Translations under genes and position numbers: made by a program | Shown here: piece after piece, positions 24,699-31,867 of the stretch | How the letters are laid out: each line of letters begins with the position of its first letter | How positions within the stretch are numbered: position 1 is the stretch's first letter | Origin: Afipia massiliensis | GTDB lineage: Bacteria > Pseudomonadota > Alphaproteobacteria > Rhizobiales > Xanthobacteraceae | Direction of reading: 5' to 3' | Length of the DNA stretch: 64,000 nucleotides | NCBI RefSeq assembly: GCF_014203115.1 | Contig: NZ_JACHIJ010000003.1 | Span: 717,501 to 781,500, forward strand | Notes under the pieces: generated by a model | The model's database searches: none | Seen by the model: only the letters and a program-made list of their open reading frames with translations | Told to the model about the DNA's origin: nothing

Positions 24699-25224
24699 TC
24701 CGCTTTGCAGAAATGCGCGGGTAGAGCCTGTCATATCCGACGGTCAGCATAAAATGTTCGCGGAGCGAATGACGCTTGTCGCGCAGCGCCTCGCGGCTTC
24801 GGCGGATGCGGAGGACGGGGGCGCTCGGATGCAGAACCCTTATTCGCGCTTTGAAGCGGGAAACTTGTCGTCATCATGATCTGGCAGCGGGGTAGGTCCG
24901 AAGACTTGTCCGGTGCGGCTGTGATTGAGAAAGCCGGGAACAGAGCATTTACGTTCATCGCGTGAGCGTTCGATCTTTTCTGAATTGCTCCAAGCCTGTT
25001 TTCTCCTTTGAGAAGCTGAGTGCTTCGACTCTAGACGCCATGACCTGACAGGGCGCGCTTCCGTTTCAATGCCAGGCCCTTCGGGTTTTTCAAAGGTGTC
25101 CCCAGCTTCCGCGCTGCGCTTGTGCAGCCGGGCGATGCCCCTCCCTTTCAAAAGCAGTGATACGGGCGCTCTGCCGCCCCGTCTGAGGTTTGGCGTGTCG
25201 AACATTCAGCAAAAGGAGCAAAAC
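24699..25224. other. Gap with duplicated leader of copy 2
   Basis: The first ~320 bp show nothing I can support. From about 25020 to the ATG at 25225 lies a leader that is repeated almost exactly at 26870-27077 before copy 3. It contains CCCTTCGGGTTTTTC, a compact stem plus T run, at about 25076-25090, a possible terminator or attenuator. Confidence 0.55.
25020..25224 (+). repeat. Conserved leader repeat, copy A
   Basis: About 205 bp matching 26872-27077 with roughly a dozen differences by eye. It ends in the ribosome site AAAAGGAGCAAAAC of small paralogue copy 2. No frame is conserved across the indels, so it is likely a non-coding regulatory leader. Confidence 0.7.
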
Positions 25225-25461
25225 ATGGCACGCAACTTCAAAAAGAACGGTAATCAAGCCCGCATCGCTACAGCACCTGCATATATCGCCTATCACGTCG
25301 CCGATAAGGGAGAAGACAAGTCCTTCTGGACCCGCATCGGCGCAGCCTGGGATCACGAAGACGGCAAGGGTCTTACCTTGCAGCTCGATCTGGTTCCCGT
25401 GAACGGCGGACGCATCGTTCTTCGCACTCCTTCCGAAACCAGCGAGGAGAAAGGCGCGTAA
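25225..25461 (+). CDS. Small paralogous protein, copy 2 (78 aa)
   Basis: Same family as copies 1 and 3: MARNFKKNGN start and identical core SFWTRIGAAWDHEDGKG then LTLQLDLVPVNGGRIVLRTP. The variable part is residues 11-30. It is followed 31 bp later by an 88-aa gene, apparently in the same unit but beyond the stop-codon terminator, so the terminator may be leaky or regulated. Function unknown. Confidence 0.8.
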   Translation: MARNFKKNGNQARIATAPAYIAYHVADKGEDKSFWTRIGAAWDHEDGKGLTLQLDLVPVNGGRIVLRTPSETSEEKGA

Positions 25462-25477
25462 GCGCCTTTCTTCTCTT
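25450..25477 (+). terminator. Terminator overlapping the stop codon of copy 2
   Basis: Same AAAGGCGC-GTAA-GCGCCTTT hairpin with the stop TAA in the loop; the following tract CTTCTCTT is less T-rich, so termination may be partial and allow read-through into 25493. Confidence 0.7.
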
Positions 25478-25492
25478 GAAGGAGGATTGATC

Positions 25493-25759
25493 ATGGAGAA
25501 ACGCTATCAGCACTATCGCCTTGAATGGCGCGGCCTTGAAATCGAGGTGCGTTACTGCCCGCACTGGAGCGCGTGCTTCGCGCATCTTGAAATCGAATCC
25601 ATGTGCCGCTCGCCGCTGCCGGTGACGGATACCGGCTACCGCTCGGTTTACACGCAGGCGGCCACGGTCGAGAGGCTCGGCGGCCCGCTCTCGCTTGTGG
25701 AGGACTGGCTCGACAGGCAGGCCGATCACAAAGAGCAGCTTCATTTGCGGCACTGGTGA
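25493..25759 (+). CDS. Conserved hypothetical protein, 88 aa
   Basis: GGAGGATTGATC precedes the ATG. The protein begins MEKRYQHYRLEWRGLEIEVRYCPHW and ends in a helix with VEDWLDRQADHKEQL. No known domain; the first half looks like a small beta sheet. A decayed copy lies at 24374, again behind a copy of the small paralogue, so the two genes travel as a pair. No function is proposed. Confidence 0.7.
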   Translation: MEKRYQHYRLEWRGLEIEVRYCPHWSACFAHLEIESMCRSPLPVTDTGYRSVYTQAATVERLGGPLSLVEDWLDRQADHKEQLHLRHW

Positions 25760-25894
25760 AGAGGAACGGGCGCGTCCCCGCGAGGCGGGGCCGGGCTCTA
25801 GGCCTCGCGGCCCCGAACCCCGCAACCGGCGGGTTTCGGCCGTCCGGTGACGATCCCTCGCGCAGGAAAGAAGAAAGCGGGGATTGCATCCCCT

Positions 25895-25943
25895 GAGCTG
25901 TCAAGGGCTGACGCAAGCCGCCCGCGGCGGCCCTTGACAGCTC
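25895..25943. repeat. Perfect 14-bp inverted repeat
   Basis: GAGCTGTCAAGGGC (25895-25908) and its exact complement GCCCTTGACAGCTC (25930-25943) with a 21-bp GC-rich spacer. A weaker outer match (AGCGGGG...CCCCGCT) extends the stem. It lies about 80 bp before the zincin gene. Operator, attenuator or a nick-region hairpin are possible. Confidence 0.7.
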
Positions 25944-26021
25944 GACCCCCGCTCATCGGCGCTGGCCTAGTCCGGTTGCAATGCGCAACCGTAAAAGTTA
26001 TTTTTGAAAGGAAGGTCGTAA

Positions 26022-26567
26022 TTGGAAAGCACGTTATATCAGTTGGTATTCAGGCAGATTACCTGCCACATCGAGAAGGGCGTCAGGCTTTATCGTTATG
26101 CGCCATGCCGCAGGCTTGTGCATCCGGCAGTGCTGGACGAGGCGGCAGCCCTGATCGAGGGGACCGGAGCAAGGCTCCGCTATCGCGGCGCGCCGCATTA
26201 CTGCATCCGCAGCGATACCGTTACGCTGCCACGGATAGAGCGGCAGAAGGATGAAGCCCTCGCGCTCAAGACCTCGTTTCACGAACTCATCCACTGGAGC
26301 GGCGCGAAAGGCCGCCTTGATCGCGCATGGGAAGAACTGAGCGGCACGCAGGAATATGCGATGGAAGAACTGGTCGCTGAGTTCGGCGCGGCGTTTCTGT
26401 GCGCGGAGTTCGGCGTTACGCCCGGCATACTCCCGTATGCGGCCTCTTATATTGAAAGCTTCTCCCAGGCTTTGCACGCGAAAGGCACGCCGGTCCCGGG
26501 CCTCATGGACGCTGCCGGCTTGGCCGAGGAAGCTGTCCTGTACCTGCGCGCCGCGCAAAGGCGTTAG
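26022..26567 (+). CDS. Zincin-like metallopeptidase (ArdC C-terminal half)
   Basis: A 181-residue protein corresponding to the peptidase half of ArdC without the ssDNA-binding domain. The Zn motif is FHELIHWSGA (about residue 87) and the partner segment is MEELVAEFGAAFLCAEFGV. TTG start at 26022 with GAAAGGAAGG seven bases before. It may be an anti-restriction or regulatory protease, or a relic of a second ardC. The related full-length gene is at 10123. Confidence 0.78.
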   Translation: MESTLYQLVFRQITCHIEKGVRLYRYAPCRRLVHPAVLDEAAALIEGTGARLRYRGAPHYCIRSDTVTLPRIERQKDEALALKTSFHELIHWSGAKGRLDRAWEELSGTQEYAMEELVAEFGAAFLCAEFGVTPGILPYAASYIESFSQALHAKGTPVPGLMDAAGLAEEAVLYLRAAQRR

Positions 26568-27077
26568 TATCAGACCGGCTGAGGCGGAGAAGATCATCGG
26601 GCGCTTGCGGCCTTTATGATGCCTCGCGGCTTCCTCGGCGCGCAAAGAACGTCGCGTGCGCCCGCGATGGTCCGTAAAGTCCATGCGGGCTTCAGGGTTC
26701 GCGTTTGCCGCCTTCGTGAGGCTGGGCCGGTCAATCAGCGGGTCCGGGCGAACGCTCTTTCTTCCGCGACGGGGCAGGCAATCACTCCATAAGAAGGCGC
26801 GTCGCTTCGCGGGTTGCCGTTCTCATCCATTGAACCCGCGTGCTGTCATGAATTGCTCCTTAAATTGCAGAATGCTTCGACTCTATACGCCATGACCTGA
26901 CAGGGCGCGCTTCCGGTTCAATGCCAGGCCCTCCGGGTTTTTCAACGGTGTCCCCGGCTTCCGCGCGTGCCGCTTGTGCAGCCGGGCGATGCCCCTCCCT
27001 TTCAAAAGCAGTGATCCGGGCGCTTTGCCGCCCCGTCCGAGGTTTGGCGTGTCGAACATTCAGCAAAGGAGCAAATC
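26568..27077. other. Gap with second copy of the leader repeat
   Basis: 510 bp. The first ~300 bp show nothing I can support. The last ~205 bp are the second leader repeat. No conserved open frame. Confidence 0.5.
26872..27077 (+). repeat. Conserved leader repeat, copy B
   Basis: Second copy of the 25020-25224 leader. The C-C-C/G-G-G stem plus T run (CCCTCCGGGTTTTTC) is retained with the loop changed from TTC to TCC. It ends in the ribosome site AAAGGAGCAAATC of copy 3. Confidence 0.7.
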
Positions 27078-27311
27078 ATGGCACGTAACTTCAAAAAGAA
27101 CGGCAACAAATCCCGCGAAACGAAGGCGCCTTCATTGATCGCCTACCACGTCGAACAGGTGTCGGAAGAAAAATCCTTCTGGACCCGCATCGGCGCAGCC
27201 TGGGATCACGAAGACGGCAAAGGGCTCACCCTTCAGCTCGATCTCCTTCCGGTGGCGGGCGGCCGCGTCGTTCTCCGCACCCCATCCGAAGACGAGGAGA
27301 AAGGCGCGTAA
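27078..27311 (+). CDS. Small paralogous protein, copy 3 (77 aa)
   Basis: MARNFKKNGNKSRETKAPSL start, then the shared core SFWTRIGAAWDHEDGKG and LTLQLDLLPVAGGRVVLRTP. It precedes the DNA methylase gene by 18 bp, so all three copies are followed closely by another small or DNA-related gene. Function unknown. Confidence 0.8.
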   Translation: MARNFKKNGNKSRETKAPSLIAYHVEQVSEEKSFWTRIGAAWDHEDGKGLTLQLDLLPVAGGRVVLRTPSEDEEKGA

Positions 27312-27326
27312 GCGCCTTTCTTTCTT
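27300..27326 (+). terminator. Terminator overlapping the stop codon of copy 3
   Basis: AAAGGCGC-GTAA-GCGCCTTT with stop TAA in the loop and a CTTTCTT tail, immediately upstream of the methylase start at 27330. Confidence 0.75.
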
Positions 27327-27329
27327 CCG

Positions 27330-27989
27330 ATGGAAATGAAAATGGAAACACAGCCTGGAAAAGCAAACCGTGTCATTCACGGAGATTGCATCAACGTCAT
27401 GGGCGGGATGGCCGCATCGAGTATCGACATGGCGCTTACCGACCCGCCATATCTTGTGCAGTACCGCTCCCGCGACGGGCGTTCCGTCCGGAACGACGAT
27501 CGCGCCGAGTGGCTGCAGCCCGCGTTCAGTCAAATCTACCGGGTTTTGAAGCCGGACAGCGTTTGCGTCAGCTTCTACGGCTGGCCAAAAGCCGAGCTTT
27601 TCCTCTCAGCCTGGCGCGAGGCCGGTTTCCGGCCAATCGGCCATATCGTGTTTCGCAAACGATATTCTTCCTCCGCAGGATACGTGCGGTATCAGCACGA
27701 ACAGGCGTATGTGCTCGCCAGGGGCCGCCCGGAGCTTCCGTCCAGTCCGATTCCGGATGTTATTGATTGGCAATATACCGGCAACCGCCTTCATCCGACG
27801 CAGAAGCCGGTTTCGGCGCTGACGCCTCTGATCGAATCGTTCTGCAGGCCGGACGGCGTTGTCCTCGACCCGTTCTGCGGCTCCGGCTCGACGCTTGTCG
27901 CCGCGCGCAAGACCGGCAGGCAGTATGTCGGCATCGAGCTCGACCGGCGTCACTACGAAACGTCCTTTCGCAGAACGCTCTGCTGGTGA
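27330..27989 (+). CDS. Orphan DNA adenine methyltransferase
   Basis: A 219-residue beta-type N6-adenine methylase: catalytic motif IV DPPY appears early (ALTDPPYLV, about residue 37) and the SAM-binding motif I comes late (VLDPFCGSGSTLVAARK, about 182), with the TQKP segment before it. It has no cognate nuclease next to it, so it is likely protective (anti-restriction) or regulatory for the element. The target sequence cannot be read from sequence. Convergent with 28001-28294, 11 bp apart. Confidence 0.9.
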   Translation: MEMKMETQPGKANRVIHGDCINVMGGMAASSIDMALTDPPYLVQYRSRDGRSVRNDDRAEWLQPAFSQIYRVLKPDSVCVSFYGWPKAELFLSAWREAGFRPIGHIVFRKRYSSSAGYVRYQHEQAYVLARGRPELPSSPIPDVIDWQYTGNRLHPTQKPVSALTPLIESFCRPDGVVLDPFCGSGSTLVAARKTGRQYVGIELDRRHYETSFRRTLCW

Positions 27990-28000
27990 AGGACCAGCCT

Positions 28001-28294
28001 TCAGACGCCGTGCTCGTCGGCGGCCGATTGATAGGGGTAGATGGTGAGCTCGTTCGTCTTGTTGATGCATACGGGCGTACCGTGCTCGTCGATCATGGTG
28101 AGATAGATGGTCGCGGACTTTATCCGGTAGCCGTCCTCATACTGCTTGAGAACCTGCGCGGCTTCGAGCAGGCCTTCGCCGAGCTGCTGAATCGAAAGCG
28201 CGCTGTTATCCTTGCCGCGCAGCCTGACCTTGAGCGCGGGAAGTTCGTTCTTCGGCGGCGCGGCTTTCCGGCCTTTGCCCTTGCGGAGCCCCAT
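28001..28294 (-). CDS. Hypothetical protein, 97 aa
   Basis: A basic N-terminus (MGLRKGKGRKAAPPKNE) followed by an alpha/beta region (LGEGLLEAAQVLKQYEDGYRIKSATIYLTMIDEHG). No family recognised. It is downstream of the coupling-protein gene on the same strand only through its own start 42 bp after that gene's stop, so it may be the last gene of that unit. Confidence 0.6.
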   Translation of the reverse strand: MGLRKGKGRKAAPPKNELPALKVRLRGKDNSALSIQQLGEGLLEAAQVLKQYEDGYRIKSATIYLTMIDEHGTPVCINKTNELTIYPYQSAADEHGV

Positions 28295-28336
28295 ACTGCA
28301 TTATAGCAGATTGGCCCCTATCAGCGCGAGTTTCCA

Positions 28337-31198
28337 TTACTGCCGCGCAGCCCCGCCGCCCTTGCCACGGGAGCTACCCTTGGCTTTTCCTTCGCTCTTC
28401 GATGCATGGGAGCGCGGTGCGCCGCGCTCCTGGTCGAGGCCGCCGCCGCTATCGTCGCCGTCCTTTGGCTGAACATCCGGCACGTCCTCCGGGAGGACTT
28501 CCGTCAGCTGCTCGCGCGTGGGCCTGTCGTGTGTACTTGTCCGTGACATCAGGTTGCGCACGCATTCTTCATAAATATTTCGGCTTGTTCGCGCATTGCC
28601 GAAATGCGGTCCCTTGCCCGCCCACAGCCGCATCATCAAAAGAAAAACTTTGTCGCGCGTTTCTTCCGAAGCCGTAAACTCATGGCTTGCAAAAAGGTCC
28701 ATGACAATCTGTGTCAGCTCCTCCGGGCCATGGTCGTCGAACACGATCGTGTTCGCAAAGCGCGAGCGCAGGCCCGGGTTCGAGTCAAGAAAACGATCCA
28801 TCTCTTTCGTATACCCGGCGGCGATGACCACGAGGCGGTGGCGGTTGTCTTCCATGAGCTTTAAGAGCGTGGCGATGGCTTCCGGACCGTAGTCACTGCC
28901 GGAATCCTCGGGCGCGAGCGTGTAAGCCTCGTCGATAAAGAGAACGCCATCAAGCGCCTCGTTCACTTTCGCCTCCACCAGAGGGCCGGTGTGGCCGATA
29001 TATTTGCCGACAAGGGCCGAGCGATCGGCCTCGACAAGGTGGCCTTTTTTGAGGATGCCGAGTTCGCGGTAGATCGCGGCGACGATGCGCGCGACCGTTG
29101 TCTTGCCGGTGCCGGGATTGCCCGCGAAGACGAGATGATGCGATGTCTCGATCGGTTTCAGCCCTTCGCGCACGCGCGCCGTATTGTACTCTGCGTGATC
29201 GATCAGTTGAGCGACGCGGGCCTTGACCTTCGTCAGGCCGACCAGCGCATCGAGCTGCTCGAACGGATTGGGATCTTTGAGTTCATCAAAGATGCCCGCA
29301 GGCGGCGTAAAAGCCTGCTGCACTTGCGGCAGGGCTGCCTGAGCGGTTTCTGGCTGGGAAGCCTCCGGCGCTTTCTCCCGTTCGATGGCAATCTCCGCTG
29401 GTTTCAGCTGCTCGCCGGATGGACCGACATACCGGAACGGCGAAGGCGGAAGAAAGCGCGGATCGATATTGGCGATTTGCCTGGGAGCGCGCTGCAGCTG
29501 CGGCCAATTCAGCCGGGGAAGTTTTGGCAGGCTGAGACGGCGGCGCTGCGGCACCGGAAAGTCAGGGTCGGGATTGAACCAGGTTTCCGGGAAAGTGAGG
29601 TCATAACTGATGCGGGAGAGCAGCATCGGCAACGCGCCGCTGCGAAAGACGATCTGCCTTCCGGATTCGCGCGACACCTCGCGCTCGGCCTCATTCACTT
29701 CGCGGAGCTGGCTGACGACACGCTGCAGCGTATTCCCCACCTGCTCCGTGCGCACGGCGCTGCCGAGCCGGGACACCAGATATTCGCCGGTCGTTCTGTC
29801 GTTCATGCCGAACACCTGCACCGCGCCGGAATTCGCGAAGAACGTCTCCCAGTTATAAGGGTAAAGATGCTGGAGCTGGCCGAGATTTTGCACGATCGGC
29901 CAGAGCTTCATGCCGTAACCCGACATAAGGCCTGCGGCTTTCTCCATCAGGCTCAGTCGCCCGAGACTGTAGAACTCATCGAGAAGGAACAGCACGGGAT
30001 GTTTCGGCTTTTCCCCGGCCGACATGCCGCGAATCGCGAGATTGACGAACATGCGCATGAAGCGCTTGTGTTCTTCAAGATAGCTCGGCGGCAAAACGAT
30101 ATAGACGGTCATGTTCTTGCGCTTGAGATCGCGCACGTCGAAATCCGACGCGGACAGGACGTTACCCATGACCGCGCTCTCCAGCCACTGCGTGTTGCGC
30201 AGCGCCGTCGTCAGAAAGCTGCCGCGTTCGTTGCGGCCGGCGTTGATAAGAAGCCCCGCCGCCGCTGCCGGGATGCCGCCGATCTTCAGCATGACGGCGA
30301 GCAGCTTCTCGAATTTGTCTTCCGGCAGCGTGAGCGACTGACGGATGTCATAGAGCGTAGGATTGGCGCGACCGCCAATGACGAGAAAGGCGATCAGGCC
30401 GGCGAGCAAAAGCTTGACGCCTTCGTCCCAGTGCGACGCCTCGCCGTCGCGCTCCTGCACCACGAGCGCGTCCGCGAGAAGCCCGACTTCTTCCGCGAAT
30501 TCGGGGGAGTACGGATCGAGGCCCGAGAAGGGATTGAAGCGCGAGGTTTGCGTCCCCTTCACGATGCCGAACGGGTCGACGACATGCACCTCCTGCCCGA
30601 GGAATTCGGTAACGCGCCCGCCGCCCTTGCCGCGCCGCGCCGCAGTGACGGCGGCATTCGTTCCTTTCGGGTCGATGACAAGAGCGGAACCGGGCCAGGT
30701 CAGAAGATTCGGGATGATCGCGCAGCGGCCCTTGCCCGTGCGGCTTCCGGCGATGGTGAGCATGCCCCTGTCGTCGCGGAGGCCGACGCGCCACCAGAGT
30801 TCCTGCAAGGAGCGGCCAAGCAGGAGGTCGCCGTGCTTATATCGATAACCCCATTCCTCGACGATGGTCGCGAAGGCCGACGAGCCGCCCTTGCCGAAGC
30901 CTTCGGCTTCCATCCTTCTTCTGATGCGCCGCGTTCCCCGCGATAGCCACACCTTGAAGTCATTGCCGAGCGGCCAGCCGACGATCGCCGCCACGAGCAA
31001 CATGGCGATCATGAGGGGATAGGAGAGCCAGGCCGGTAGCAGCCAGAACACGTCCGAGGGAGGCCCCGGGAACATGGCGGCGGGACCGTCCGTCAGGAGG
31101 AGATAGGTCTCATAGCAAAAACCGAGCGCAAAGGTCAGGACGGCATGAACAAACAAGACCCCGGCAAGGTTTATCGGCAGCCCCACAGTCCAGCGCAT
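28337..31198 (-). CDS. VirD4/TraG-type coupling protein fused to CbbX-like AAA+ ATPase
   Basis: A 953-residue fusion. The N-terminus has two membrane segments (about 12-35 and 55-75). The VirD4/TraG ATPase has Walker A in TIAGSRTGKGR (about 151-158), VIDPKGTN and Walker B in FLLDEFYSLGRL. After a Pro/Gln-rich linker comes a complete CbbX/SpoVK/EccA-type AAA+ module: GNPGTGKTT (about 693), KYIGHTG, VLFIDEAYTLAP (about 752) and the sensor Arg in GLRSRF. The tail is low-complexity and basic. Coupling proteins deliver the relaxase-DNA complex to a secretion channel; the fused AAA+ may remodel the relaxosome. TTG at 31225 is an alternative start. Confidence 0.9.
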   Translation of the reverse strand: MRWTVGLPINLAGVLFVHAVLTFALGFCYETYLLLTDGPAAMFPGPPSDVFWLLPAWLSYPLMIAMLLVAAIVGWPLGNDFKVWLSRGTRRIRRRMEAEGFGKGGSSAFATIVEEWGYRYKHGDLLLGRSLQELWWRVGLRDDRGMLTIAGSRTGKGRCAIIPNLLTWPGSALVIDPKGTNAAVTAARRGKGGGRVTEFLGQEVHVVDPFGIVKGTQTSRFNPFSGLDPYSPEFAEEVGLLADALVVQERDGEASHWDEGVKLLLAGLIAFLVIGGRANPTLYDIRQSLTLPEDKFEKLLAVMLKIGGIPAAAAGLLINAGRNERGSFLTTALRNTQWLESAVMGNVLSASDFDVRDLKRKNMTVYIVLPPSYLEEHKRFMRMFVNLAIRGMSAGEKPKHPVLFLLDEFYSLGRLSLMEKAAGLMSGYGMKLWPIVQNLGQLQHLYPYNWETFFANSGAVQVFGMNDRTTGEYLVSRLGSAVRTEQVGNTLQRVVSQLREVNEAEREVSRESGRQIVFRSGALPMLLSRISYDLTFPETWFNPDPDFPVPQRRRLSLPKLPRLNWPQLQRAPRQIANIDPRFLPPSPFRYVGPSGEQLKPAEIAIEREKAPEASQPETAQAALPQVQQAFTPPAGIFDELKDPNPFEQLDALVGLTKVKARVAQLIDHAEYNTARVREGLKPIETSHHLVFAGNPGTGKTTVARIVAAIYRELGILKKGHLVEADRSALVGKYIGHTGPLVEAKVNEALDGVLFIDEAYTLAPEDSGSDYGPEAIATLLKLMEDNRHRLVVIAAGYTKEMDRFLDSNPGLRSRFANTIVFDDHGPEELTQIVMDLFASHEFTASEETRDKVFLLMMRLWAGKGPHFGNARTSRNIYEECVRNLMSRTSTHDRPTREQLTEVLPEDVPDVQPKDGDDSGGGLDQERGAPRSHASKSEGKAKGSSRGKGGGAARQ

Positions 31199-31225
31199 GA
31201 AATGAGCCCCGGGCGGAAATACCAA

Positions 31226-31534
31226 ATCCTAGTCAGGAAAGGCGGACCCGGTAAGAGACAATCGAAGAGCGCTGGAGGGTTCAGCCATTAGCAAAAGCAG
31301 CAGCACAGAAGGTGGTATTGCGGGAAAGAGGAAGAAGTCGCAGAGTAGCAAGATATGTTTTTGTGGCACAAAAACCTTTCCGCTGGCGCGGAGGTCTTCC
31401 TGCCAAAAAACGATTTGATCTTGTCAGCGTTCCGCCGCTGAACCACGGAAAAGTCCGGCGCGGCCCGGTGACAGCGTAGTTCATTGCTTCGAAGCGCCCT
31501 TACTTACGCGGGCGCACGCGCAAGGGAGCGAACC
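31226..31534. other. Divergent intergenic region before second mobC (candidate oriT 2)
   Basis: 309 bp between the coupling-protein gene and mobC 2. It contains a perfect 9-bp inverted repeat, GTTTTTGTG (31357-31365) and CACAAAAAC (31367-31375), and the palindrome GCTTCGAAGC at 31486-31495. Location and inverted repeats fit an oriT or the promoter/operator of the relaxase unit. Confidence 0.45.
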
Positions 31535-31867
31535 ATGGCCCGGCCCCGCAAAGGCCGCGATGACCAGCTCAGTGAGATGCTGCGCTGCCGCCTTCGCGCC
31601 GCCGAATACCTTCGCATTCGTAAGGCGGCGCAGCAGGCGAATATGTCCGTTTCGGACTATACCCGACGCATGCTGCTGTCCGGGGCAGTGGTCGTAAAGA
31701 AGACGCGAAGCCTCGACCCCGAAGTCTATGACCAGTTGCGCCGGATCGGCATCAATCTCAACCAGGCCGTCCATAAGCTTCATGCAACAGGTCTGATTCC
31801 CCCGGAGCTCGCAAGGGCGGCAGCCGTCGTCGAAGCCATCGTGCTGGGGATTGCCGATGGTTCCTAA
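31535..31867 (+). CDS. mobC: MobC-family relaxosome protein (module 2)
   Basis: A 110-residue protein: basic N-terminus, ribbon-helix-helix core (LRCRLRAAEYLRIRKAAQQANMSVSDYTRRMLL, about 15-47), then the MobC signature VYDQLRRIGINLNQAVHKLHA (about 67-87). It binds oriT and assists nicking. The start at 31535 has AAGGGAGCG ahead. It overlaps the relaxase gene by 11 bp. This module is unrelated in sequence to the one at 15745. Confidence 0.85.
   Translation: MARPRKGRDDQLSEMLRCRLRAAEYLRIRKAAQQANMSVSDYTRRMLLSGAVVVKKTRSLDPEVYDQLRRIGINLNQAVHKLHATGLIPPELARAAAVVEAIVLGIADGS

Noticed and set aside
28991..30946. 651-codon open frame on the plus strand
   Set aside because: It is antisense to the coupling-protein gene, has no domain and no ribosome site; GC-rich codon bias leaves the opposite strand open.
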